64,000 bases of DNA from Brachionus manjavacas (lineage: Eukaryota > Rotifera > Eurotatoria > Ploima > Brachionidae), in assembly GCA_019054805.1 (NCBI GenBank), contig JAHQIY010000012.1, forward strand, positions 1,240,001 to 1,304,000. The letters are read 5' to 3'. A program made the translations under genes and the position numbers. The notes beneath the pieces were generated by a model. That model was not told where the DNA came from. It worked only from the letters and a program-made list of their open reading frames with translations, and searched no databases. Position 1 is the stretch's first letter. Each line of letters opens with the position of its first letter. This document shows positions 20,301-26,261 of this stretch, in pieces.

Positions 20301-21898
20301 GGAATCGTAGTCTGTTCAATTGATAAAATAATTAATTTTTACTTTTGTTTAAAACTATTATTTTCCCTGATTAAATAATTAGATAAATTTGAATTTATCT
20401 TAATTCTTAATTCTGATAAAATTTTAATTTCAAAAAAAAAAAAATTTATCTTTAAATTTGCGACATTTTTAAATTTGCGACTTTTATATAAATTTTTTGA
20501 TATAAAGCCTGATCTAGTAAATCTGATAAAATAAATTTTTCTCCCTGTCTTATGATAAAATGTCTCTAAAATTTTTAAATAAAAAAAAAATTATTAAATT
20601 TTTTTTTTAAATTTCTGAAATTAAATTAGAATCGACGATTTTAAATTTATTTTTAAAAAGTTTAATTTAGCTTGAAAAAATTAAATTTTATTTTCTCTGA
20701 TTAAATAATTAGATAAATTTGAATTTTTCTTAATTCTGATAAAATTTTAATTTCATAAAAAAAAATTTATCTTTAAATTTGCGACATTAAATTGGAAAAT
20801 TTAAATTTAAATTAAAAAACTTTAATTTAGCTTTAAAAAAATTAAATAAATTTTTATAAATAAAAATTAAAAAATCATTTAAGGTACTTTGATTTCATTT
20901 GCTTGATGGCATATGTAAGTTTTTTCTCCTAATTAAATGATAAAAAGAACAAGTTTTAAAATTTTTCAAAAAAATATTTCTCTTTCAGGATTTTCATGGC
21001 TCTTGGGAAGAAACAATTGATCACAATTCTCCTCTATATTCACGCAAGAGTGAATACGGAGATGCAAGCTATTTGAATGTCGATTGGGCTGTCAATTATT
21101 GGCTCAAGAGTGGATTTCCCAGAGAAAAGTTTGTGCTCGGTTTGGCTACATATGGTCGACCATTTAAGCTCAAAGATTCGAAAAGACATGAGCCAGGCGA
21201 TCTGAACGATGGAGCGGGCACTCCTGGAAAAGTAACAATGAAAAATAATTTAATTTTTTTTTCAAAGAAATAAATTTAAATTTAAATAAATTTTAAACAA
21301 ATTTTAAATAAAGTTTACAAGAGAAAAAGGATTTTTGAGCTACTATGAAATATGCAAAAAAATTCTGAGCGAGGGATGGACCAAGAAATGGAGCGATGAA
21401 CAAATGGTTCCGTATGCGCATGGTGAAAATGAATGGGTTGGATATGAAGATGTTGACAGCTTAAGAATTAAGGCCAGGTACATAAATGAGATGGGTCTGG
21501 CTGGTGCTATGGTATGGAGTCTCAGTCTGGATGACTTTAGTGGAGCATTTTGCAATGAAGGGAAATATCCTCTTATTAATGCCATCAGAGATGTCTTATT
21601 TTTCGATAAAGATCAAAAAAATTTAGCTGTTTCTTCAGAACCAAACGTTTCGAATGCTAATAGACTCTTGGATAAAGAAAGAGATGATTCCATAAATTCT
21701 GATAGAGTTGATGAAAACTTTGAATGCTTTGAAGATGGACTTTTTCCAGACAAATCAAGTGGTTGTAGGGCTTTTTTTCAATGCTTCAGATCAATGAGTC
21801 GCTATGTTCTAAAAGCTCGATTTCTTTGCCCTATTGGAACTCTGTTTAATCGAGAAAAATTAGTCTGTGACTGGCCCAATAATGTTGTTTGCAGTTAG
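812..21898 (+). CDS. Multi-domain GH18 chitinase, three tandem units, 5' end outside window
   Basis: Secreted-type chitinase of glycoside hydrolase family 18, which cuts beta-1,4-N-acetylglucosamine polymers. Nine exons are visible: 812-842, 917-1159, 1242-2383; 10006-10036, 10111-10353, 10436-11576; 20884-20914, 20989-21231, 21314-21898. Donors are GTAAGT or GTAACA, acceptors end in AG, and phases match across every junction. The last exon of a unit ends in KLA plus two bases and the 31-base exon of the next unit completes Q then YFDFICLMAY, which is the uninterrupted GH18 order. Two full GH18 domains thus form across the 7.6-kb and 9.3-kb introns, plus the C-terminal part of an earlier one. 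Each full domain has DGLDLDWE with the catalytic Glu. The protein ends in a CBM14 domain. The upstream signal peptide and start are not in the window. Joining the units into one transcript is inference. A one-base deletion in unit 2 would stop the protein early. Confidence 0.8.
2795..4105 (-). pseudogene. LINE reverse-transcriptase fragment
   Basis: Minus-strand remnant of a non-LTR polyprotein, read from about 4105 down. Pieces in family order are: ITNEVVFIKI and NCADSFTVPLTLNF (before the palm); SNYRCLSFISNTCKIMETII and NGFVKKKSCTANLLE (fingers); RYADD catalytic motif C at 3443-3454; then FDCKLFRSLYLTIVRPLL and LNIPNLVERRKKGDLIQLYK (thumb and C-terminus). The pieces fall in different frames with several stops, so it is dead. 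The endonuclease is missing, as expected of a 5'-truncated insertion. It sits inside the first large chitinase intron. Confidence 0.85.
4106..5580. other. AT-rich intronic DNA without recognised features
   Basis: Long runs of A and T with no open frame of coding character on either strand. No terminal repeats or recognisable transposon peptide were found. Confidence 0.5.
5690..5905 (-). pseudogene. Possible LINE endonuclease C-terminal piece
   Basis: Minus-strand frame reads SSVNIIEGLSDHAILDIDLQ, then about 45 further open residues. SDHA with a preceding hydrophobic strand matches the last catalytic motif (SDH) of LINE apurinic-type endonucleases. What follows does not match a reverse transcriptase I recognise. 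Short and isolated, so this is a tentative call. Confidence 0.4.
6205..6650 (-). pseudogene. Retrotransposon gag remnant with degraded zinc knuckle
   Basis: Minus-strand pieces read KNRETVNDYSGKLKKSFNKAF, then CYDEAVEMANKIEKSLELQK, then GFECYSC, stop, RCGHLAKNFH. The last resembles a CCHC zinc knuckle of Ty3/Gypsy nucleocapsid with the final Cys lost. The first is typical of the C-terminal capsid region. Frame changes and stops show decay. No protease or polymerase is next to it and no LTRs were seen. Confidence 0.5.
6891..7136 (+). CDS. Short AT-hook-like open frame inside a transposable element
   Basis: Open from 6891 to the stop at 7134-7136. The first in-frame ATG lies inside, at the Met of the VMRRPLQSLNLN stretch (about residue 38), so translation of the whole frame would need a non-ATG start or an upstream exon. 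The C-terminus is strongly basic: RKPLGRKKGSKNKSSK resembles an AT-hook, a minor-groove DNA-binding motif. It may be a small DNA-binding protein of the element or chance. I do not recognise the protein. Confidence 0.3.
   Translation, partial: KPINGLLFSSLNNDENNNPVQKGTNCSNITISNQNEEVMRRPLQSLNLNRVGITPSVVLNKDGSVRKPLGRKKGSKNKSSK
6903..6946. repeat. Perfect 21-bp palindrome with 2-bp centre
   Basis: Bases 6903-6923 and 6926-6946 are exact reverse complements separated by AA. It lies just inside the left terminal repeat of the TA-flanked element and overlaps the start of the small open frame. It could form a cruciform or an RNA hairpin. Confidence 0.85.
7605..8200. other. Intronic DNA, one stretch repeated at 20.5 kb
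   Basis: No gene. About 45 bases at 7968-8012 (ending CTGATCTAGCAAATCTGATA) recur nearly unchanged at 20487-20533 in the second large intron. That places this stretch in the ancestral duplicated unit or in a shared repeat. Confidence 0.4.
8210..8470 (-). pseudogene. Short histone-H2B-like open frame, doubtful
   Basis: Open minus-strand frame of about 85 codons (ATG at 8426-8428, stop at 8210-8212). The stretch AEEYTAVITSKEIENGIRNF resembles the last long helices of histone H2B, where the family has a TSREIQ-type motif after a short loop; the preceding SVSLINHEVLNVMSTAKKA sits where the H2B middle helix would be. N-terminal tail and first helix are absent or unrecognisable. It may be a decayed histone-fold retrocopy or a chance resemblance. 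It lies inside the chitinase intron on the opposite strand. Confidence 0.25.
8600..9161 (-). pseudogene. MULE-type transposase DNA-binding remnant (FAR1-like)
   Basis: Minus strand from the ATG at 9159-9161. The opening frame includes FAKYDEFENAYRKMIEDNYQ, then in other frames CKRHKEL, stop, SVKSRGNCKR, NGCEAIIRINRAEKQDKYNI, a His-rich NHEF, and ELFDHDAKNRKLDENEQHEV followed by INMLKTGSKVAKVAEHIENK. This order (aromatic start, C...C, GCxAxI, HNH, then a helix-turn-helix) is that of the FAR1/FLYWCH-like DNA-binding region of Mutator-like transposases. There are at least two frame changes and a stop. No catalytic core follows, so only the DNA-binding half remains. Confidence 0.6.
9170..10005. 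repeat. Intron flank shared with the third chitinase unit
   Basis: About 9405-9790 recurs with scattered changes and insertions at about 19850-20345 (shared landmarks: ACCGGTTTTGG, ATTCTCTGTATTCGTTCTGG and GAATCGTAGTCTG). This shows that the duplicated chitinase unit carried several hundred bases of upstream intron. No gene is seen here. Confidence 0.65.
10006..11576 (+). CDS. Chitinase unit 2, with a one-base deletion in the linker
   Basis: Exons 10006-10036, 10111-10353 and 10436-11576, with the same structure as unit 1 and about 99 percent identical in exons and in the 82-base intron. It supplies the C-terminal half of one GH18 domain, the linker and the start of the next, with catalytic DGLDLDWE at 11386-11409. 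The run of A at 10797-10802 has six bases where unit 1 has seven; the frame then reads KYNEKTMT and stops at 10811-10813. Downstream, the correct frame is open again to 11576 with no further damage, so the lesion is recent or is an assembly error in a homopolymer. If real, the product would end after one domain and lose the last GH18 and the chitin-binding domain. Confidence 0.8.
12305..12465 (+). pseudogene. LINE C-terminal fragment
   Basis: Plus-strand frame EKVKRRATKLIASLQDLDHS, one stop, then LKFGLADLRIRQLKGDLIQI and FKILNKW. This is the thumb and connection region after the reverse transcriptase of CR1/Jockey-like LINEs (RRATKL and RLRGDLIQ signatures). The rest of the element is missing. 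Confidence 0.7.
12530..13000. other. Non-coding stretch with two small hairpins
   Basis: No gene. A GCCCAAGGGC hairpin near 12556 sits beside an AT-rich tail (reading on the minus strand: stem, then TATTTGTATAAATATATAAA), like a LINE 3' end. A second stem, GGAGCAA with TTGCTCC, lies at about 12937-12956. Confidence 0.35.
13480..14863 (-). pseudogene. MULE transposase derivative lacking the catalytic core
   Basis: Minus strand from the ATG at 14861-14863. N-terminal region: acidic lead, then SRYYCRFMGHGCRAALVLEL and ETHSNHREQHN, a C...C...H.H DNA-binding module of the FLYWCH/WRKY-GCM type. Almost at once it continues as RFFKIGCELFEKKWK and then NNGWSEGFCSGLPSRTNALE and IKHFVKTRLGIIEFLNECRE, the region C-terminal to the DDE core of MULE transposases. 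A SWIM zinc finger (CTC, nine residues, then CCH) lies at 13779-13820. After a short intron (about 13688-13755) comes a basic tail, NKPKRGSKKKT, and an acidic end. The roughly 200 residues holding the catalytic acids are absent. Several stops and frame changes are present. No terminal repeats were identified. Confidence 0.65.
15199..18284. mobile_element. TTAA-flanked DNA transposon with 531-bp terminal inverted repeats
   Basis: The left arm 15199 to about 15723 and right arm about 17759 to 18284 are reverse complements with few differences (for example TGAAATAAAGGATATGGGGC at the left end and its complement at the right). Both outer ends are bordered by TTAA (15195-15198 and 18285-18288), a 4-base target duplication as made by piggyBac and Kolobok elements. 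The interior carries one minus-strand transposase pseudogene. The near-identity of the arms indicates recent insertion. The superfamily is not certain: the duplication suits Kolobok, while the encoded protein looks like a DDE_Tnp_4 transposase. Confidence 0.8.
15790..17590 (-). pseudogene. DDE_4-type transposase with N-terminal zinc finger and C-terminal SWIM-like region
   Basis: Starts at 17588-17590. Residues 7-60 carry paired Cys (TCAYCLRR and VCCDCHKK), a likely zinc finger. About residues 125-200 form a helix-turn-helix (LSKNDFEELYQMI, LTKLRTGVTLKEISAFLPIA). After a frame change near 17000 comes FTPLHIGFIAFSRDEIISKH, then a stop at 16911-16913, then TIWDATYIY (first Asp), ASDGTLIETVGPY, FVFDRGFRD (second Asp) and WVVGSANGRIKRW, where the family normally has Glu at the Gly after WVV. 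After another frame change and stops the C-terminus reads EWYCDWKAGSRIFGACSHVT, a SWIM-like finger whose second Cys is Trp. So the copy is inactive though still recognisable throughout. Confidence 0.7.
18295..18575 (+). repeat. Partial copy of a GATCATG-ended MITE family (copy A)
   Basis: Shares long similarity with 23631-24154 (inverted) and with 57555-59150: AATATCATTTAAAGCCATAA at the start and the GATCATGTGATCATGA palindromic stretch at 18536-18550, then AACTTCAAGTTGCC. The left half is missing; it begins right after the TTAA-flanked transposon. Confidence 0.65.
18576..20883. other. Intronic DNA; a solo hAT-like end and duplicated flank
   Basis: CAGAGTTGTTTAAAAGT at 18787-18803 matches the terminal repeat of the MITE at 41265-41546 but no partner end was found. 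About 19260-19380, read on the minus strand, gives REAIEQKAKEDRKSKAEGAL, a coding-like stretch I cannot place. From about 19850 the sequence is the duplicated upstream flank of the chitinase unit. Confidence 0.45.
20884..21898 (+). CDS. Chitinase unit 3: GH18 C-terminal half plus CBM14 chitin-binding end
   Basis: Exons 20884-20914, 20989-21231 and 21314-21898. Near-identical to the other units up to the GKYPLINAI stretch, then it diverges. Instead of the Asn-rich linker it has about 40 acidic/polar residues and a CBM14 (peritrophin-A) domain: FECFEDGLFPDKSSGCRAFF, QCF, RFLCPIGTLFNREKLVCDWP, NNVVC, with six Cys in family spacing. CBM14 domains anchor secreted chitinases to chitin. The stop at 21896-21898 is followed by AATAAA at 21913-21918, a likely poly(A) signal. 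This unit is the true 3' end of the gene. Confidence 0.85.
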
Positions 21899-21912
21899 AA
21901 TATTTCTACAAA

Positions 21913-21918
21913 AATAAA
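21913..21918 (+). promoter_or_regulatory. Poly(A) signal of the chitinase gene
   Basis: Canonical AATAAA fifteen bases after the chitinase stop codon, in the expected strand and position. Confidence 0.5.
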
Positions 21919-22600
21919 CTTCAAACTAAAATTTATTTTTTTTAATTTTTTTTTGTTATTTTAATAATAGTATTTTTAATCATTATTTTTTAGCTTTTTT
22001 GAAATAGACTAAATTAATTCATGTTAAAAGTACTATCACTATTTATGTAATATTCAGTCTTTAATGATTTCAGTGGCATAAATACTTTTTTGACTTATTA
22101 ATTATTTTTTCAACAAATTACAGTACAAAATAAAACTAACTTCATCAATTTCTTTCCTCTCTTCTTTCCTCTCTTCATCTTCCTTTCCTCTTCCTATTTT
22201 ATTGAGCTGACAACTCAAAATCAAAAGAAAAAAATCAAAATCTTGAATTATAGCACCAAAATCGGAAGGAAGTTCCAGACGATTATGACAAACCGTTTGG
22301 TCCAAATCTCATCATCACGCTAGAGTCAACTATGAGACAACAATTTAAGTTAATTTCTTACAATCTTAGAGAATTAAATTATTAAATAGCTTAATTAGAA
22401 CTAAAATAAAATAAAATAAAAATAAAAACTATCTATAGATAGGTTTTATTTTGTCAATGCAAAATTATCAAAAAGTCATCTCAATATATATATATGTCAG
22501 TCGTTTATTTTTTTTGTCAGAATAATTAGTTTTTTATTGTCAGCTAAAATAGATTAAATTAGTCACCACTTTTAGTTTTTTTTGTCATCTTAAAAAATTT
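21919..22600. other. Intergenic AT-rich DNA
   Basis: No supported gene. Contains a short polypurine/polypyrimidine tract at about 22150-22195 (TTTCCTCTCTTC repeats) and, from 22495, several spaced TTGTCA motifs that continue past the next entry. Confidence 0.4.
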
Positions 22601-22654
22601 AAATTTGTCATCCCCAAAAAATTTAAGCCAAAAATTAATAATAATAATAATAAG

Positions 22655-22920
22655 CTACAACAGGGTATCTCGTAGAGCAAGACCCGAAGGCTTCGCTATG
22701 GTAGCTAAAAAAAAATTTATTATTAAAAAGGTATCGAGTCTAGTGAGTCTGATGTTGAAGGAGAGGAACCAGTTTCAAAAAGAGCAAGATTAGAGGCAAA
22801 CAATGTAAAAGTAATTCACAAACTAGCAAAACTGTGTGATCAATTTGGCGCGCAAATGAAGAAAAAACTGGGCTTGTGGAAAAAATTAAAAAATTTAGTG
22901 TCACAAGTAAAAAAAAGTTT
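22655..22920 (+). pseudogene. Unrecognised nuclear-type coding remnant
   Basis: One frame reads MVAKKKFIIKK from about 22709. In another frame GIESSESDVEGEEPVSKRAR is followed by LEANNVKVIHKLAKLCDQFG and AQMKKKLGLWKK. The acidic stretch followed by KRAR and then a heptad-like helix looks like a nuclear protein or transposon accessory protein. A similar start, MAPQKKKFIIKR, occurs at 61414 (+), suggesting a repeat family. TGTCA motifs surround the region. No known domain recognised. Confidence 0.3.
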
Positions 22921-23630
22921 GTTTTTTAAAATTTTATTGTCATTTTAATCAAATTGGTATCAAATAAAAAAATGGTGTCAAATAATAAAAAGTTTTTTTT
23001 TTATGTATTTTTTTATATTTTGTAAAATTGGCGGAAAAACTAAAAATTTGTGGTATTCGAACTAAATTTCTCATTAATAAATTGTTTTAATTGTTTAGTT
23101 TTTTTTTTGCAGTCAAAAAAAAATTTAAGAACTATGGTGTTTTTTTTGTTTCTTTAGGAGCTTTGTGGCTCGATGTTTTTTTTAAAAAACTTAAAAATAA
23201 ATTATTAATTGTTAATTTATTTAAAAAGAGAAAAAAATTCTCAGTCATTAACACATAAAATTTTTTCTTATAAAAACCTAAATAAAGTTATAAACATGAA
23301 AAAAACAAGATACCAAAATAACACATTTTGCTTAGTCTAAAATTTCAGCTCATCAAACAATTTGTCCATTCTAAATTCCAAAACATTTATGTATTTCTAT
23401 CTTTTATAACTATACTTTCATGAACTTATGTGAGTTTTAGCTCTTCAAAATTTTTTGACCAAAAAATAAAACAATTAATGTTAAATTATCTTTTTTGATA
23501 TTTTATTATTAATTGAGCGGTAATTTTTTAAATTTTTATTTTATTTTAAATCTTCAAAAAAACAGTTTTAAAATTAAAAAACCCGTTTTTAAATTAAAAA
23601 TTCAGCGGCTAATATTATAATTTAAATTTA
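22921..23630. other. AT-rich DNA, nothing recognised
   Basis: Only homopolymer-rich sequence and a few TGTCA motifs at its left side. No coding frame or terminal repeats. Confidence 0.4.
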
Positions 23631-24154
23631 TTGTAATGGCAACTTGAAGTTCATGATCATGATCACATGATCAAAATTTAATGTAATTAAAATCTTAATA
23701 AAAATGATGAAAAAAGCTTTTTTAAAATCTTTTCAATTTAACACAAAGTGTTTGTTATTTTGATTTAATGAAAACAATTTTTTTTCCAATTGATCTTTAG
23801 CTGATTTTTAAAAAATATTTGTTTAAAAATTTTAAAGATAAATTTAAAATACACTTTGAATCTTCAAAATAATGGCTTAAAATGGTATTCTAATATTAAT
23901 CAAAACATATTACATCGGAACAAAGTTAAATTTTGTATTGCAAAATTTCAAAATATTGATTTTGATTTTATTTTTACTTGAGATAAAAGTTCTTTTAATT
24001 TTCTTCCTAATTTAAGATTAAACAAATTATGTTTAATAAAGTTTAAAGATTAAGTATTTAAAAAATTGATTAAAATAACTTTTTTTAAGATCAAAAACTG
24101 AAAATTTTGATCTGAAATTTACATTTGATCATCAACTTCAATTTGCCATTGTAA
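23631..24154 (-). mobile_element. Full-length MITE, GATCATG-ended family (copy B)
   Basis: Ends are imperfect inverted repeats of about 29 bases: GTAATGGCAACTTGAAGTTC with ATGATCA on the left (23633-23659) and the complement of ACAATGGCAAATTGAAGTTG with ATGATCA on the right (24126-24152). About 524 bp with no coding frame. Copies A (18295) and C (57555) are in the opposite orientation. No clear target duplication. Confidence 0.65.
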
Positions 24155-24229
24155 TTTTGATTTTTTTAATTTTTTTTTTTAATTTATTCATTTAATAAAA
24201 ATTAAAAAAATTCCCGCTCAATTAAAGGA

Positions 24230-24385
24230 GCAGAAAAAGACGAATTTTTTGACATATAATTTGTCGTGACTTTTTAATTTCAGTAAACTGTGACCAAATA
24301 GAAGAATAATTGAACCAATTGATACAGCAAACTCAACAAGAACTCCTGCGACAATATAAAAGAATAGCCACCTTTTTCAAGTCAA
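24230..24385 (-). pseudogene. Possible membrane-protein exon fragment
   Basis: Minus-strand frame WLFFYIVAGVLVEFAVSIGS, IILLFGHSLLKLKSHDKLYV, ends at a stop near 24230. A long hydrophobic segment followed by basic residues looks like a last transmembrane helix and tail. An AG lies upstream but an in-frame stop intervenes. No family assigned. Confidence 0.25.
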
Positions 24386-24638
24386 ACTAAAATTTTGTAT
24401 TTTTGAAATTGTAATTTTTGCTGTAGCTTTTTTGCTGTAGCTTTTTAATTTTCAGAAAAATAAATATTTTTTTTAATTTTTTATGGAAGAAAATTTTGTT
24501 CTAAAATTTTTTCTTATAAGACAAAAATCATTTAAAAGCTTAAAGCGAAATTTATATTTTTTTATCGCTTATCATAATGGTTTTTTAAGATAGGACAAAA
24601 AAAACTATTAAACTTATTTCTTAAAATAAGTCTCAAAA

Positions 24639-25763
24639 ATGAAGACAAAGCGTAACTTTTTATTATTTCTTTCTATAGTTATTTATTTAGTTTATACATT
24701 TAGTCCGGCGATAGAATCTGAAAAGCCGGTTCTAAAAAATCAAGTGAAAATAAACCATTTTTTGGTCCATTTGAAAAAAATTTACCAAAATGAGCCACTT
24801 CACGGTTCAAAGGAAAAACAAGAAAAAAAATCGAATCTTTTTCAGGCACTGACAGACAACCATGCACTTTTTATTATCCATGATATTCCTCAAGAGTCCA
24901 GTTTTAGCGAGACGAAATTTTTTATATTTGCAATTGATTACAAAAATTTCAAGCGTCTTTATCACACAATATCCGCATGGTTTCCATCATGTTCTCAAAG
25001 TTTAATTAAAACCAACTACTCTGACTTTGACATCATCAGTTCGCTTTATCTCAAGTGTGATTCAAATGAGCTGCAGATTTCAATTTTTTATGAAAGAGAA
25101 AATTTTGTTTGGCTTCCAGCAGACGATTTTCAGCATAAGAAAAAAATTTTAAATGATAAACCAAGAGCATTTAAAAAATTTAAAACTAAAAAAATTAAAT
25201 TGTTTAAGTATGAATTTAATGTTGTGGAAGATTTGAGCAAATTTTGGTACGAATACAAAAATTCAGAATTTATCGAGTGCAATTTTGAAGTTGGTGAATC
25301 CAATTTAAACAAAAACAATAATGACACCATCTCTAAAAGACAAAAAGTGCAAAAAATGCTGTCACATACAAGAGATTTAGTAGAGGCAGTGAGAAAAGAT
25401 TACTGGATTTTTGGACAAAGTTTAACAGAATGGTACCAGAATTGTGATTTTGCTTTTCAAACAAATTTTTTTGATATTGGAATTTTGGCTCAAGATTTCG
25501 ATTCAAGCATAAAAGAATCTTTAAAAAATTTTGTAATCAGCTCTAAAAACTTAAATGACACTAGAGGACTAAGACTCGAACAGAATGGTCTATTTTTAGA
25601 TATTAACTTTTTTTATGAGTTTAACAAGACTCACTTTTGTTTCGAATATCAGCAAGATCGAAGCAAGAATCGAATCGTTTGGCCCAAATTTACCAAATTA
25701 TGTACGGCTCAAATCTTTAATGAGAATTTTTTTATTCCCTGTGAAATTCCACTTGGAAATTAG
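24639..25763 (+). CDS. Fukutin-like (LicD/FKTN family) type II membrane protein
   Basis: Single exon, 374 residues. Residues 7-24 are a hydrophobic signal-anchor (FLLFLSIVIYLVYTF), as in Golgi type II enzymes. Fukutin-family proteins transfer ribitol phosphate during O-mannosyl glycan assembly. The conserved C-terminal region is recognisable: WIFGQSLTEWYQNCDFAF at 256-273, where the family has a Gly-x-x-Leu-x-W-Y-R-x-C core, TNFFDIGI at 275-282, LDINFFYEF, and VWPKFTKLCTAQIF with FFIPCEIP near the end. The family usually has an Asp-x-Asp at 277-279; here it is Phe-Phe-Asp, so the first Asp is lost. The protein stops soon after the PCE motif, shorter at the C-terminus than fukutin. The intact frame suggests it is expressed; activity is doubtful. 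Confidence 0.7.
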   Translation: MKTKRNFLLFLSIVIYLVYTFSPAIESEKPVLKNQVKINHFLVHLKKIYQNEPLHGSKEKQEKKSNLFQALTDNHALFIIHDIPQESSFSETKFFIFAIDYKNFKRLYHTISAWFPSCSQSLIKTNYSDFDIISSLYLKCDSNELQISIFYERENFVWLPADDFQHKKKILNDKPRAFKKFKTKKIKLFKYEFNVVEDLSKFWYEYKNSEFIECNFEVGESNLNKNNNDTISKRQKVQKMLSHTRDLVEAVRKDYWIFGQSLTEWYQNCDFAFQTNFFDIGILAQDFDSSIKESLKNFVISSKNLNDTRGLRLEQNGLFLDINFFYEFNKTHFCFEYQQDRSKNRIVWPKFTKLCTAQIFNENFFIPCEIPLGN

Positions 25764-25913
25764 TTTATAGCCGTAAAATTAAAAAAAATAAAATAAGATT
25801 TTATTTTGCAGAAATTGTTTTAAATAATAAAAAAAATTAAAAAAAATCGCCTTCGGAATAATCGGAGGCGCTTATTATTTTCTATTTTACTTAAAAATGA
25901 TTCTTTTTTGTAA

Positions 25914-26261
25914 TGTCCTGTAATTAAGTAAAAGTATGGGAGTGGCCTCTTTTTTATTTAGTTAAGAAATATTTGGCTTATTTAATTTATAAAAGCTTTT
26001 ATTCTATTTTCATTTAATTTTGTGTTAAATGCAGAAATTTGTTCATTTTTGGTTATGGTTCATTTCAATATAAGAAAAGCTTTTGGTTATTGTTTTTTCA
26101 AGTTTTTTTAGTTTAGTTAAGTTTTGTTTTTGAATAAAGTTATTATAATTTAAGTTTTGCTTATAAATTGATTGATCTCCCGCCATCCACCACAGACGTC
26201 CATCCTTCAAGGAGATATAAATTATTAGTTAAAGTAAAATAGTAATATAAGAAATTTAACA
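25914..26261 (+). repeat. 5' LTR of a Ty3/Gypsy element
   Basis: Begins TGTCCTG and ends AACA, immediately followed by TTGGTGCCC, which looks like a tRNA primer-binding site. Contains a TATA-like TTTATAAAAGC near 25988 and AATAAA at 26133-26138. No second LTR copy is seen downstream, so the boundaries rest on these signals only. Confidence 0.55.

Larger units (their letters stand above)
11577..20883. other. Second large chitinase intron, hosting two DNA transposons
   Basis: From the GTAAGT donor at 11577 to the TTTAAG acceptor ending at 20883. The first 130 bases match the start of the previous large intron; that copy then carries about 140 extra bases before similarity resumes at TTTGGCACTTCTAAATG. 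Inside lie a LINE thumb fragment (12.3 kb), a MULE derivative (13.5-14.9 kb) and a TTAA-flanked transposon (15.2-18.3 kb). Confidence 0.7.

Noticed and set aside
25850-25871. CGCCTTCGG...CGGAGGCG hairpin after the fukutin-like gene as a terminator
   Set aside because: Eukaryotic context; a small stem here does not imply transcription termination.
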